Below are positions 35,580-46,304 of a stretch of DNA of 64,000 nucleotides, one piece after another. The translations under genes and the position numbers were made by a program. The stretch's first letter is position 1. The number at the start of each line of letters is the position of its first letter. The notes beneath the pieces were generated by a model, which saw nothing but the letters and a program-made list of their open reading frames with translations, was not told where the DNA came from and did not search any database. Source of the DNA: Serratia quinivorans (GTDB lineage: Bacteria > Pseudomonadota > Gammaproteobacteria > Enterobacterales > Enterobacteriaceae); assembly GCA_900457075.1 (NCBI GenBank), contig UGYN01000002.1:3844001-3908000 (forward strand), read 5' to 3'.

Positions 35580-35603
35580 AGACGTCTAAACAGCTAAATG
35601 GCT
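35580..35603 (-). promoter_or_regulatory. Three tandem MetJ boxes upstream of mmuP
   Basis: Read on the minus strand: AGCCATTT, AGCTGTTT, AGACGTCT in exact 8-bp register; the last is the consensus met box. Position 17 bp before the mmuP start suggests repression of mmuPM when methionine (SAM) is plentiful. Confidence 0.85.
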
Positions 35604-35701
35604 ATCAGTTATACCCGCAATACTTCATGAAATCAATGTGTGAGCGGAAACCATAAAGCAAAAACCGTTATCAGCGTCTCACGACAGGTTGCTTTCTATA
35701 T

Positions 35702-35720
35702 GCAAATGATAATTATTATC
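35702..35720 (+). promoter_or_regulatory. Fur box upstream of ChaN-like gene
   Basis: GCAAATGATAATTATTATC matches 16 of 19 positions of the Fur consensus. It is 33 bp before the gene start, fitting iron-repressed transcription of the cluster that follows. Confidence 0.8.
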
Positions 35721-35752
35721 TATAATGTCGCCACTTTTATTACAAGGGCAGC

Positions 35753-36607
35753 ATGATGAGATTTTTGATTTTATTGGCCGCGCTGGCACTGGGCGCCTGT
35801 AGTCAGGCACCGGTTTCCTCGCCAAAAAACAGCCTTGATAACCTGGGGAAAATTACCGACTTGCGCAGCGGCGAAAGTTTGTCACCCGAGCAACTGCTGA
35901 CCCGATTGGCCGCTCAGCCACGGGTTATCGTCGGAGAAAAGCATGACAACCCATACCACCACCAGATTGAACTGTGGCTGGTGGAAAACTTACCGCAGCA
36001 GCGGCCGCAGGGCAGCGTACTGATGGAGATGATTAACCCGAATCAGCAGGCCAAAGTGAGTCAGGTGAAACAGTGGCTGCAGGGTAATCCGAGAGTGCGT
36101 GATGAGCGCGTGGCGGAGTTGATTGACTGGCAACCAGGCTGGAAATGGCCGCTGTACGGGGATTTGACGATGGCGGCGATGCGCGCACCGTACCCGCTGT
36201 GGTCGGCCAACCTGGATCGCGATGAAATCATGGCGTTTTATCAGCAGCCGGTTTTCCCGCAGGGCCAACTGTCAGTGCGTCCTGCGGTGCAGAAAGCGCT
36301 GGAAGAGACTATCCGGACTTCGCACGGTGGGAAAATTGAGCCTCAACAACTGCATGCCATGCTGGCGATCCAGCAGCAACGCGATCGACGTATGGCCGAA
36401 CGTTTACTGGCCGCGCCGACGCCGACGCTGCTGATTGCCGGCGGTTATCATGCTTCCAAATCGGTGGGAGTGCCGCTGTACGTGCAGGATCTGCAGCCGA
36501 CAGCGTTGCCAACCGTGTTGATGCTGGTTGAGCCCGGTGTACAGGTCGATAAACAGGTGGCGGATTACCTGTGGGTTACCCCAGCGGTTAACCCTGAGGG
36601 TAAATGA
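35753..36607 (+). CDS. ChaN/PhuW-like haem-binding lipoprotein
   Basis: 284 residues. A signal with lipobox LALGACS (lipid Cys at 16) is followed by a ChaN domain: VIVGEKHDNPYHHQ near 62, MEMI near 97, and IAGGYHASKSVGVP near 230. ChaN family members bind haem as dimers at the outer membrane, and a relative (phuW) lies in Pseudomonas haem uptake loci. A Fur box precedes it and another follows. Confidence 0.85.
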   Translation: MMRFLILLAALALGACSQAPVSSPKNSLDNLGKITDLRSGESLSPEQLLTRLAAQPRVIVGEKHDNPYHHQIELWLVENLPQQRPQGSVLMEMINPNQQAKVSQVKQWLQGNPRVRDERVAELIDWQPGWKWPLYGDLTMAAMRAPYPLWSANLDRDEIMAFYQQPVFPQGQLSVRPAVQKALEETIRTSHGGKIEPQQLHAMLAIQQQRDRRMAERLLAAPTPTLLIAGGYHASKSVGVPLYVQDLQPTALPTVLMLVEPGVQVDKQVADYLWVTPAVNPEGK

Positions 36608-36645
36608 TTAGGTTAAGACGGTGAAAAGAACTGTTAATACAAATT

Positions 36646-36664
36646 ACAAATGATTATCATTAGC
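36646..36664 (+). promoter_or_regulatory. Second Fur box, upstream of TonB-like gene
   Basis: ACAAATGATTATCATTAGC matches 14 of 19 consensus positions, 46 bp before the TonB-like start. It suggests a second iron-controlled promoter within the cluster. Confidence 0.7.
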
Positions 36665-36709
36665 AAATGAGATCTAAAATCATTCGTAATTAAGCAATCT
36701 AATATCCCT

Positions 36710-37510
36710 ATGCCGAGTCCGTCTTTATCTTATCCGCTCGCCTCCATGCCACAGCCGCGCTGGGCGCGCGGATTTTTATGTGCGATAGCGGCACATGTGG
36801 CGCTGGTACTGCTGTTTTATTGGCCACCCCAGCCGCTGCCGCCAATGCCGTTAGCGCCACCGGCGGTGATGATGAGTTGGGCGGCACAGATTGAAGCACC
36901 GGAAAGTCCCAAGCCGCTGCCGTTGGGTGTGCAACAGGCCGAGTCTTCTGCGGCGCAACCGGCCGAGCCGCAGGATCAACCCGATTTGCCCAAGTTGGCG
37001 CGGGCCGAAAAGACCAAAATCAGCGTGGCTGAGAAAAAGCGAACCGAACACCAGCCACCGCAGAAAGCCCAGCCGAAGCCGGAACAGCAGGTGAAAGAGA
37101 TCAGGCACGCCGCTGCATCCAGCGCTGCCGCACCGAAAGCCTTGAACATAGCCAGACAGACGGCCGCACCGCTGAACAGCGATTCTGCAAGCAGCGAACA
37201 GGTCAGGCTGTCGTGGGAAAGCCGGGTAAAGGGAATGCTAAACCGCATCAAGCGTTACCCGTCAGATGCACAGCGCCGCCGCCGTACCGGTATGCCGCAG
37301 GTGTCTTTTTCCGTGGATGCACAGGGACGGGTTTTCGATCTGACCTTGCATGCCCCGTCGGGTACCGCCTCGCTGGATCGTGAGGCGCTGGCCGTGGTCA
37401 TGCGGGCACAGCCACTGCCGCCACCGCCGGTCGAAATGCTGCGGCAGGGCAACGTTCAGGTAACGATGCCCATCGATTTTAATCTGGCGGCGCTGGACGC
37501 CAGCAAATAA
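36710..37510 (+). CDS. TonB-family energy transducer (HasB-like paralogue)
   Basis: 266 residues with the TonB plan: one N-terminal membrane span (about 19-38, FLCAIAAHVALVLLFYWPP), a Pro/Lys/Glu-rich periplasmic linker, and a C-terminal TonB domain (RIKRYPSDAQRRRRTGMPQVSF to the end). It should deliver proton-motive energy to a receptor, most simply the TonB-dependent receptor downstream. HasB of the Serratia haem system is a similar dedicated TonB, but the has genes are not seen here. The start codon has no clear ribosome site. Confidence 0.85.
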   Translation: MPSPSLSYPLASMPQPRWARGFLCAIAAHVALVLLFYWPPQPLPPMPLAPPAVMMSWAAQIEAPESPKPLPLGVQQAESSAAQPAEPQDQPDLPKLARAEKTKISVAEKKRTEHQPPQKAQPKPEQQVKEIRHAAASSAAAPKALNIARQTAAPLNSDSASSEQVRLSWESRVKGMLNRIKRYPSDAQRRRRTGMPQVSFSVDAQGRVFDLTLHAPSGTASLDREALAVVMRAQPLPPPPVEMLRQGNVQVTMPIDFNLAALDASK

Positions 37511-37585
37511 TTTATTTCGTGAGCCGCGTTCTTTTGTTTACCCAAACAAAAGGGAACTGCTGATGCCAAACCATAGTGAGGGACC

Positions 37586-39721
37586 ATGGAACATCCATTT
37601 TTGTCGGGCCGTCGTCGTTGGCGAATGGCCACCTATGCCGTGATTTCATTGAGCTTATTGGGCCAGGCCGCCTGGGCGCAGCCGTTGGCGCCCAGCGCCG
37701 AGATTATCCCGCACCCATTAACCGCCCAGGGGGAAACCCGGGTGGATGATTATTATTGGCTGCGTGACGACAGTCGGCAAAATAAAAAGGTGCTGAATTA
37801 TCTGACGGCGGAAAACCGTTATACCGAGCAGATGATGCAGCCGTATAAAAAACTGCGCGATAGCCTGTATCAGGAAATGCTGGGCCGCATCAGCCCGGAA
37901 GATCGCTCGGTGCCCTACCAACTTAATGGGTATCGCTATCAGGAAAGCTATGCGGCAGGTAAAGACTTTGCCCTGTATCAGCGTCAGGCTCTGACTGCCG
38001 ATGCGCCGTGGCAAACCTTGCTGGACGCCAATCAGCGTGCGGCGGGGCAGGATTATTATCGCTTGGGCGGGATGGCGATCAGCCAGGATAACCAGCAGAT
38101 GGCGATTGCTGAAGATCTGCAGGGGCGCAGGCAGTACCGGATTTCGCTGCGTGAAATCGATAGCGGTAAATGGGCGCCGGAAGTGATTGAAAACACCTCC
38201 GGTGACATGGCGTGGGCCAATGACGGCAAGACGCTATTTTATATTCGCAACCACCCGCAGACCCTGTTGCCATATCAGGTTTATCGCCATCAGTCCGGCA
38301 CGCCGGTTGCGGACGACAAGCTGGTCTATCAGGAAAGCGACGGGGCGTTTTATTTGAGCCTGGGTCGTTCTTCTTCGCGTGACTACGTCATTATTACCAT
38401 CAGCGGCAATACCACTTCCGAGGCACGGCTGATTGACGCTAATCAGCCTCTGAGTAAACCGGTGTTGTTTGCCGAGCGCAAGAACGGCCGCGAGTATTAT
38501 GTAGACCACTATCGCGGTGAGTTCTATCTACGCTCCAACCACCAAAGCCCGCATTTTGGTCTGTATCACACCGCGGCAGTCGGCAAGCCATGGCAAACGC
38601 TAATAGCACCACAGGAAAAGCGCGAGGTGGAAGACTTCACGGTGTTCCGCGACTGGCTGGTAGTGAAGGAACGTGCTGATGGCCTGGTACAGCTACGGCA
38701 AATCAGTTGGGACGGTAAAACCCAGCGCAGTATTCCGTTCGACGACGCCAGCTATATGGCCTGGCTGGGCTATAACCCGGAGCCGGACAACCAGCAGCTG
38801 CGCTATGGCTATTCGGCGATGACAACCCCGACCCGCACATACCAATGGGATCTCAACAAAGGCGAGCGCACCCTGCTGAAACAGCAGGAAGTGAAGGGGG
38901 TGGATCCCAGTCAGTACCACAGCGAACGGGTGTGGATTAACGCGCGTGACGGTGTGAAGGTGCCGGTCTCGCTGGTGTACAACAAAGCCATGTTCAAACC
39001 GGGGCACAGCCCGCTGCTGGTGTACGGTTATGGTGCCTATGGCATGAGTATGGATCCGGCCTTTAGCGCCAACCGTATTAGTTTGCTGGATCGCGGTTTC
39101 GTTTATGCGCTAATCCACGTGCGCGGTGGCGGTGAGCTGGGGCAGAACTGGTACCAACAGGGCAAGTTGACTCATAAGCCAAACACCTTCAGTGACTTTA
39201 TCGACGCCACCCAGGTATTAATCCAACAGGGTTATGGTCAGCCGGGCCGTATTTACGCCATGGGGGGCAGTGCCGGCGGGCTGCTGATGGGGGCGGTGAT
39301 TAATCAGGCACCGCAGTTGTATAACGCGGTGGTGGCGCAGGTGCCTTTTGTTGATGTGCTGACCACCATGCTGGACGACAGCATTCCGCTGACGGTCGGT
39401 GAATACGAAGAGTGGGGCAATCCGAATCAGCCGCAGGCCTATGCGTTGATGAAGTCCTATAGCCCGTATGACAACCTGGCTAAACAGGCCTATCCGAACC
39501 TGCTGGTCACCAGCGGCCTGTATGATTCCCAGGTGCAATATTGGGAACCGGCCAAATGGGTAGCCAAACTGCGTCGTTTTAAACAGGGTGATTCAGTGTT
39601 GCTGCTGGCGACCGATATGACGGCCGGCCACGGCGGAAAATCGGGCCGCCTGACGCGGCTGGAAAATAACGCGCTGGAATACAGTTTTATTATGGCGATG
39701 GATCAGAAAACACAGAAATAA
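37586..39721 (+). CDS. Exported prolyl oligopeptidase/oligopeptidase B-like protease
   Basis: 711 residues. A signal peptide (RRRWRM, then a hydrophobic run to AWAQPLA at about 34) precedes a beta-propeller and a C-terminal hydrolase. The nucleophile is Ser562 in AMGGSAGGLLM; Asp lies in TSGLYDSQVQYWEP and His in TAGHGGKSGR. Oligopeptidase B (PtrB) is its nearest pattern, but that enzyme is cytoplasmic, while this one is exported. Placed between a TonB paralogue and a receptor, it may process a peptide ligand or haem protein fragments at the cell surface or periplasm (inference). A weak hairpin follows at 39731-39753. Confidence 0.9.
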   Translation: MEHPFLSGRRRWRMATYAVISLSLLGQAAWAQPLAPSAEIIPHPLTAQGETRVDDYYWLRDDSRQNKKVLNYLTAENRYTEQMMQPYKKLRDSLYQEMLGRISPEDRSVPYQLNGYRYQESYAAGKDFALYQRQALTADAPWQTLLDANQRAAGQDYYRLGGMAISQDNQQMAIAEDLQGRRQYRISLREIDSGKWAPEVIENTSGDMAWANDGKTLFYIRNHPQTLLPYQVYRHQSGTPVADDKLVYQESDGAFYLSLGRSSSRDYVIITISGNTTSEARLIDANQPLSKPVLFAERKNGREYYVDHYRGEFYLRSNHQSPHFGLYHTAAVGKPWQTLIAPQEKREVEDFTVFRDWLVVKERADGLVQLRQISWDGKTQRSIPFDDASYMAWLGYNPEPDNQQLRYGYSAMTTPTRTYQWDLNKGERTLLKQQEVKGVDPSQYHSERVWINARDGVKVPVSLVYNKAMFKPGHSPLLVYGYGAYGMSMDPAFSANRISLLDRGFVYALIHVRGGGELGQNWYQQGKLTHKPNTFSDFIDATQVLIQQGYGQPGRIYAMGGSAGGLLMGAVINQAPQLYNAVVAQVPFVDVLTTMLDDSIPLTVGEYEEWGNPNQPQAYALMKSYSPYDNLAKQAYPNLLVTSGLYDSQVQYWEPAKWVAKLRRFKQGDSVLLLATDMTAGHGGKSGRLTRLENNALEYSFIMAMDQKTQK

Positions 39722-39852
39722 CCACTTTCACCGTCGGGTAATAAACCCGGCGGTTTATTAAAACTATAAAAAATAAATTTACCGTCGATTCCGGCGGGCT
39801 TTTTGCTGGGCATTGTCGGCCATAAAATCTTTTTGGCAATTTCTGGGGATAT

Positions 39853-42096
39853 ATGAAAATCAAATTAATAGTAAGCCTGATCGGCGCGGGAATAGCGCTG
39901 AGCGGGGCGGCGACGGCTGCGCAGAATGGGGCAGAAGAGGGAAAGGGCAAGGTCGTTTTCAGCCCGTTGAATGTTTCGGCGGCACAGAGCAGTTCCGGCA
40001 GCAGTGAAAAAGAAGCGCTGGAAAAACCCGGCGCTTTCAGCTCGCGCGGGGAAAATAAAAATCTGGAGTCGGTGGACAGCATTCTGCGCAGTATGCCAGG
40101 CACTTATACCCAGATCGACCCCGGTCAGGGTTCGGTCAGCGTCAATATCCGTGGCATGAGCGGTTTTGGCCGCGTTAATACCATGGTTGATGGCATTACC
40201 CAGAACTATTATGGCAGTTCACCCAGTGACGCGGCGCATGGCGGTTTGCCAACCAGCCAGTTTGGTGCGCTGATCGATCCTAACTTTATCGTCGGCGTTG
40301 ATGTGGCACGCGGTAATGCGACGGGATCCGCCGGTGTTAATGCGCTGGCAGGCAGCGCCAACTTCCGCACCATTGGCGTGGATGACGTAGTGTTTTCGGA
40401 TAATCCTTTTGGCGTGCGCACCAAGTTTTCTGTAGGTAATAACGGTATTGGCCGCAGCGGTATGATCGCCGTGGGTGGGAAAACCGGCGCATTCGGCGAA
40501 GGCGGTAGCCTGGGAGCCATGGCGGCTATCAGCGGCAGTTCGATCACCTCTAATTATAAGAACGGTTCCGGGTTTGACAGTGAAGAGTTTAATGTCGATA
40601 AAACTTATCGCCAGAATCCTAAATCTCAGTTATTTAAAGTGGATATTAAACCCGACGCTTTTAATAGTATTGAACTGTCGGCCAGAACTTATCAAAACAA
40701 GATCACCCGTCGCCATATCGACAGTAATGACTTCTATATTAAATATCATTATGCCCCGTTTTCAGAGCTGATTGATTTTAATCTGACTGCCAGTACCAGC
40801 CGGGGTGAGCAGAAGTTTATGTCCGATAATATGGCGGGATTTAGCGACAGCACCGCAAAAAATATCTCGGACGCGCTGGACGTCAATAACACCAGCCGTT
40901 TCAGCCTGCAGGAGGTCGACTTTGCCTTTAGCTATGGCGGCAAGCTGATCCGCAATGAATACAAGAAGCGCGCCTCCGGGCTGGTGACCGATGAGGGCCA
41001 GGCGGAAAGTCCGCCGGTGGGCATTGCAGGCAAACAAAATATCGCCAGCCTTTACAGTGGGCTGCAGCTTAATTACGGCATCTGGCAGGGTAATTTTGAC
41101 CTGAACTACAGCGCCTATGATATTTCCGGTTATAAACCGGCCTGTGATGAACGCGTGGCCTGCTTCCCGCAGGGGGCCAGCAACATCAATTTGAAAGAGC
41201 ACGGCTTTAACCCGGCGGTGATGTTGTCCGCACAGGTAACACCGTGGTTGCAGCCGTTCGTCAGCTACAACAAATCGATGCGTGGGCCGAATATTCAGGA
41301 AGTGTTCTTCGCCAACAGCGGTGGGCAGTCGATGAACCCGTTCCTGAAGGGGGAAACGGCAGAAACCTATCAGGCGGGTTTTAACGCCAATGCTCATGAC
41401 CTGCTGTTTAAACAGGACAGCTTCCAACTGAAGGCGGTGTATTTTGAGTCGAAAATTAAAAATTACATTTCCAGCCAGAGCTACATGGTGTGCAGTAATC
41501 GCCAAAAATGTAATCGTGCCCAGACTAGTCAGGAGGAATGGGATAACGCCGATGTGAATGTCGCCATGACCATGTACAGCAACTCATACGAGCCAGTCAG
41601 GTCGCGTGGGGTGGAAGTGGAGGCGATGTACGACGCCGGTTTTGCCTACACCAAACTGTCCCTGAGCAAGGAACACACCAGCCAGCCGACCAATCAGGCC
41701 AGCAATGTGTTCGGTGCCGGTGACATTAGCGAGCTGCCGGAATTGTACTTCACGCTGGATACGGGAGTGCGTTTGCTGGATGAGAAATTGACGCTGGGCG
41801 GGCTGGTGAAATACACCGGCAAGGCTGTGCGCCTTTCTCCCGATTCTAACGTCGATGAGAATGAGCAGTTGTTGAAAGAACCGGCGCCGCATATCCCGAC
41901 CGTTATCGATCTTTACAGCACCTATCAGTTCAACCGCAATCTGTTGTTGAAATTCAGCGTGCAGAACCTGATGGACAAAGACTATTCCGATGCGTTGAAC
42001 AAGATGAACGCCATGCCATCGCAATCAAGAGACTTCTCACCGACCAACACCGCCCGCGGCCGAACCTATATCTTCGGCGGGGAGGTGCGTTTCTAA
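39853..42096 (+). CDS. TonB-dependent outer-membrane receptor (haem/iron type)
   Basis: 747 residues. A signal peptide ends at about 22 (AATAA). The plug domain has SVDSILRSMPGTYTQID and VSVNIRGMSGFGRVNTMVDGI. The barrel contains NEYKKRA and PNIQEVFFANSGGQSMNPFLKGETAETYQAG, akin to the NPNL segment of haem receptors. The protein ends in GRTYIFGGEVRF with the C-terminal Phe typical of outer-membrane barrels. A GGGGA site precedes the start. Ligand: haem is likely from the context, but a peptide or siderophore is possible. A short Cys-containing loop (CDERVAC) sits in the barrel. Confidence 0.9.
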   Translation: MKIKLIVSLIGAGIALSGAATAAQNGAEEGKGKVVFSPLNVSAAQSSSGSSEKEALEKPGAFSSRGENKNLESVDSILRSMPGTYTQIDPGQGSVSVNIRGMSGFGRVNTMVDGITQNYYGSSPSDAAHGGLPTSQFGALIDPNFIVGVDVARGNATGSAGVNALAGSANFRTIGVDDVVFSDNPFGVRTKFSVGNNGIGRSGMIAVGGKTGAFGEGGSLGAMAAISGSSITSNYKNGSGFDSEEFNVDKTYRQNPKSQLFKVDIKPDAFNSIELSARTYQNKITRRHIDSNDFYIKYHYAPFSELIDFNLTASTSRGEQKFMSDNMAGFSDSTAKNISDALDVNNTSRFSLQEVDFAFSYGGKLIRNEYKKRASGLVTDEGQAESPPVGIAGKQNIASLYSGLQLNYGIWQGNFDLNYSAYDISGYKPACDERVACFPQGASNINLKEHGFNPAVMLSAQVTPWLQPFVSYNKSMRGPNIQEVFFANSGGQSMNPFLKGETAETYQAGFNANAHDLLFKQDSFQLKAVYFESKIKNYISSQSYMVCSNRQKCNRAQTSQEEWDNADVNVAMTMYSNSYEPVRSRGVEVEAMYDAGFAYTKLSLSKEHTSQPTNQASNVFGAGDISELPELYFTLDTGVRLLDEKLTLGGLVKYTGKAVRLSPDSNVDENEQLLKEPAPHIPTVIDLYSTYQFNRNLLLKFSVQNLMDKDYSDALNKMNAMPSQSRDFSPTNTARGRTYIFGGEVRF

Positions 42097-42113
42097 ACGG
42101 AATGCGGGCGCAA

Positions 42114-43540
<1,427 letters not shown>

Positions 43541-43558
43541 TCACCGCGGCTGGCAGTA

Positions 43559-44458
43559 TCAGCCGGGTTTTCGTTGGTGTGAATCGTAATAGCTGAAGAA
43601 ACTGATCACCCCGTCGGCAATGGCGCGGGCGATTTTCTCGCGGAATGCGGTGGTGCCCAGCAGGCGCTCTTCTGCCGGGTTGGTAATGAACGAGGTTTCG
43701 ACCAGCACCGACGGGATAGACGGGGATTTCAGCACCGCAAATGCCGCCTGTTCCGTACTGTTGCTGTGTAGGTGGTGTACCGGCCGGATTTGGCCGAGCA
43801 CGTGGCGGCCGAGCGTCAGGCTGTTGTTGATGGTATCGGTCTGCACCAGATCAAACAGCACCTGTTGCAGATAGTTGTCCTGGTTTTTGTACTTGCCACC
43901 GGCCACATCATCGGCGGCGTTTTCACGGTTGGACAGGTAACGCGCCATGGCGCTGCTGGCCCCGCGATTGGACAGGGCAAACACCGAAGCGCCTGAGGCT
44001 TCCGGGCTGGTAAAACCGTCGGCGTGAATCGAGATAAACAGATCGGCCTGATGCTGGTGGGCAATCTCCACCCGTTGGAACAGCGGGATAAATTCGTCTT
44101 CTTCCCGTGTCAGACGGACTTCGACGTGTTCCTGTTCGTGCAGGATGCGGCGGACGTGGTTGGCAATCTCCAACACGACGTGCTTTTCCTGTGAGCCTTC
44201 ACTGCCAACCGCGCCGGAGTCGATACCGCCATGGCCAGGGTCGATCATCACCAGCCTTTTGCTGCCGGAGGGTTTAGGCGCTGGTTTAGCGGTCGGTTTG
44301 GGATGTTGGTTGCGCAGCATGCCACCGGACTCGGCTTCGGCGCTTTGGCTTTTGCTGCCGAGCAGCACCAACGCCAGGCCGGAGAGCAGTAATTGACGTC
44401 GCGTGGGGGAAACGGAGAGCGGCTTAAAATTGAGGAATTGTTTAACCTGCTTTTTCAT
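43559..44458 (-). CDS. amiA: N-acetylmuramoyl-L-alanine amidase AmiA
   Basis: 299 residues from the ATG at 44458. A twin-arginine signal (TRRQLLLSGLALVLLG) exports it to the periplasm. The Amidase_3 domain has zinc ligands in MIDPGHGGIDSGAVG, the Glu after KHVVLEIAN, and the His in FISIHADGF, plus the catalytic Glu in VLVETSFITN near the end. It splits septal peptidoglycan during cell separation; EnvC activates it in E. coli. GGAG lies 9 bases upstream. Confidence 0.95.
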   Translation of the reverse strand: MKKQVKQFLNFKPLSVSPTRRQLLLSGLALVLLGSKSQSAEAESGGMLRNQHPKPTAKPAPKPSGSKRLVMIDPGHGGIDSGAVGSEGSQEKHVVLEIANHVRRILHEQEHVEVRLTREEDEFIPLFQRVEIAHQHQADLFISIHADGFTSPEASGASVFALSNRGASSAMARYLSNRENAADDVAGGKYKNQDNYLQQVLFDLVQTDTINNSLTLGRHVLGQIRPVHHLHSNSTEQAAFAVLKSPSIPSVLVETSFITNPAEERLLGTTAFREKIARAIADGVISFFSYYDSHQRKPG

Positions 44459-44501
44459 AACGCTACGCTCCGTCGACAAATTCTATTTTGCGACGTTATA
44501 T

Positions 44502-44520
44502 CGTATTGATAATCATTAAT
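44502..44520 (-). promoter_or_regulatory. Fur-like box upstream of amiA-hemF
   Basis: CGTATTGATAATCATTAAT matches about 14 of 19 Fur consensus positions, 44 bp before amiA. Iron control of an operon that contains hemF would be sensible, but E. coli practice is not evidence here. Confidence 0.45.
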
Positions 44521-44663
44521 CGACCTGATAACTATGTCCATTTATTACGCGGGTAACCGATCATTTCTGGATAATTGCTGGGGTAAATCGCAGTTTGATA
44601 TTGCGTAAGTGAATAATCACGCGATAATCAGATAAACATCTTAATTAACAGCGGCGAACATCG

Positions 44664-45089
44664 ATGGAAATTCGCGTATTTCGGCAAGACGACTTTGAAG
44701 AAGTCATTACTCTGTGGGAGCGCTGCGATCTGCTGCGACCGTGGAACGATCCTGAGATGGATATCGAGCGCAAACTGAATCACGATCCGGGCCTGTTTCT
44801 GGTTGCCGAAGTGGGCGGCGAAGTCGTAGGGTCGGTGATGGGCGGTTACGATGGCCATCGCGGTTCGGCGTATTACCTGGGGGTACACCCGGATTATCGC
44901 GGGCGCGGTATTGCCAATGCGTTAATTAACCGTCTGGAGAAGAAACTGATCGCGCGTGGGTGTCCGAAGATCCAGCTGGTGGTACGTGAAGACAACGACA
45001 CGGTGATCGAGATGTACGAAAAACTCGGTTACGAGATCCAGAACGTGACCAACCTGGGTAAACGACTGATTGAAGATCAGGAGTATTGA
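44664..45089 (+). CDS. ypeA: GNAT acetyltransferase YpeA
   Basis: 141 residues with the GNAT core: [21 protein letters not shown], the acetyl-CoA loop [18 protein letters not shown] and [14 protein letters not shown]. It matches E. coli YpeA in length and context next to amiA/hemF. The acceptor is unknown. Confidence 0.93.
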   Translation: MEIRVFRQDDFEEVITLWERCDLLRPWNDPEMDIERKLNHDPGLFLVAEVGGEVVGSVMGGYDGHRGSAYYLGVHPDYRGRGIANALINRLEKKLIARGCPKIQLVVREDNDTVIEMYEKLGYEIQNVTNLGKRLIEDQEY

Positions 45090-45099
45090 GTCGTCATTC

Positions 45100-45121
45100 G
45101 GGCGGTGAAGTTTCACCGCCC
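45100..45121. terminator. Hairpin between convergent ypeA and YgiW-like gene
   Basis: GGGCGGTGAA (45100-45109) pairs perfectly with TTCACCGCCC (45112-45121). It is short-looped and lacks a strong T run; it lies between the ends of two convergent genes. Confidence 0.7.
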
Positions 45122-45132
45122 GTTGCTGCTTG

Positions 45133-45531
45133 TTAAGGCAGTTTTTTGATGATTTTCACATCGACTTCCACGCTATTCCAGTCTTTATCCACTTTCCCTT
45201 CCAACTGCACTTTGTCTTTCGGCGTAACGTTCAGGCCGTTCCAGCGTTTTCTGTCGATCTCAACCGTCAGGGTGCCGCTGGCGTCGCGGAAAGTATAGGT
45301 GTCGTCGCCGATGCGCTGCTCAATATTGCCCTGCAGCATCACCCAGGTGTCATCGCTCATCGACTTCACCTTATCCACGGTGGTCAGCGTGGCGCTTGGG
45401 CCGGAGAAGCCGCCCTGTTGGGTATTTTGCGTTTGTGCCTGCGGTGCGGCAGGATCGATAAACCCGCCTTGCTGTGCCAGAACCGGTGCGCTGCACAGCG
45501 CGAGTAATGCGGCCAGGGTATATTTTTTCAT
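45133..45531 (-). CDS. YgiW/YdeI-family periplasmic OB-fold stress protein
   Basis: 132 residues. A signal peptide (LAALLALCSAPVLAQQ, cut at about 19) is followed by a BOF domain: ATLTTVDKVKSMSDDTWVMLQGNIEQRIGDDTYTF and VEIDRKRWNGLNVTP. Proteins of this group (YgiW, YdeI) protect against peroxide or antimicrobial peptides; this copy is not in their usual qseBC setting. Named by family only. Confidence 0.88.
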   Translation of the reverse strand: MKKYTLAALLALCSAPVLAQQGGFIDPAAPQAQTQNTQQGGFSGPSATLTTVDKVKSMSDDTWVMLQGNIEQRIGDDTYTFRDASGTLTVEIDRKRWNGLNVTPKDKVQLEGKVDKDWNSVEVDVKIIKKLP

Positions 45532-45683
45532 CTTAAGCTTCCTTATCTCAATCGCGAATTAAAGCCCTGCCAATCAGGACTGCTGGTTTGATGGGGTTAA
45601 GTAAAGCATGAAAATCTTAAGGGGTTCTTAAGCGAGCACATTGAAAACAATAAATCTGGCTCCCATTTGAAGGAGTAATAATA

Positions 45684-45710
45684 ATGAAATTGGCAAGGAA
45701 TCGACGTTGA
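45684..45710 (+). CDS. Possible 8-codon leader peptide before yfeZ
   Basis: ATG at 45684 with a perfect AAGGAG site opens MKLARNRR and stops at 45710. The stop TGA overlaps the TTG start of yfeZ (TTGA). It may load ribosomes for the weakly started downstream gene. Very short, so evidence is layout only. Confidence 0.4.
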   Translation: MKLARNRR

Positions 45711-46171
45711 AGCCACTCCCACACCGTTTTTCCCCCGACGATTACGATCATCATGGCGCGCTGCGTTTGCCGCTGTGGTTTTGGGGCGTGCTGGTTTTAC
45801 AGGCCCGGACCTGGATTTTGTTCGTGATGGCCGGTGCTTCGCGCCAGCAGGGTGAAGGGCTGCTGCAGCTGTTTTACCCTGATACCCAAAGGTTCTGGTA
45901 CGGCATCATGCTGGGGCTGCCGGCGGCGCTGGCATTTCTGTTGGCTCCACGGCGTCACCAATGGCCACGATTGTGGCGCGCCTGGCGTTGGGTGCTTTGT
46001 CTTTCGCTACTGGCGGCACTGGGCGGTTCGCTGTTCAGCCTGTGGCAGCAGGCCGACAATCAGCCACCGCTGGATGCTGTCCTGATACTGCTTGATGCGC
46101 TGGCCCTGGCCTATCTGTTGCTGAATCAGCGGCTGAAAGCCTGCTTTACCGTACAGAACGAAGCGGGGTAA
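45707..46171 (+). CDS. yfeZ: DUF2919 membrane protein YfeZ
   Basis: 154 residues starting with TTG at 45707 (CAAGGA upstream). It matches E. coli YfeZ from the start, FSPDDYDHHGALRLPLWFW, on through ARTWILFVMAGASRQQGEG. Four membrane spans are likely (about 22-44, 64-80, 91-110, 121-138). Function is unknown. Context before yfeY and yfeX is conserved. A hairpin follows. Confidence 0.9.
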   Translation: MKPLPHRFSPDDYDHHGALRLPLWFWGVLVLQARTWILFVMAGASRQQGEGLLQLFYPDTQRFWYGIMLGLPAALAFLLAPRRHQWPRLWRAWRWVLCLSLLAALGGSLFSLWQQADNQPPLDAVLILLDALALAYLLLNQRLKACFTVQNEAG

Positions 46172-46173
46172 TT

Positions 46174-46194
46174 GCCGCCTGCGGCGGCACTTTT
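46174..46194 (+). terminator. Terminator after yfeZ
   Basis: GCCGCC/GGCGGC stem with a TGC loop, followed by ACTTTTCC. It sits 3 bp past the yfeZ stop. Confidence 0.7.
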
Positions 46195-46304
46195 CCTATT
46201 TTCTGCACTCCAAGCTCGCAACCGATGGCGAAGCGTGGGCAGTTGTGAGAGGCTGGCACGCAGCAAAACGCCGGGCCCATGCCTTTGATGTTAAGGAGCT
46301 AGAG

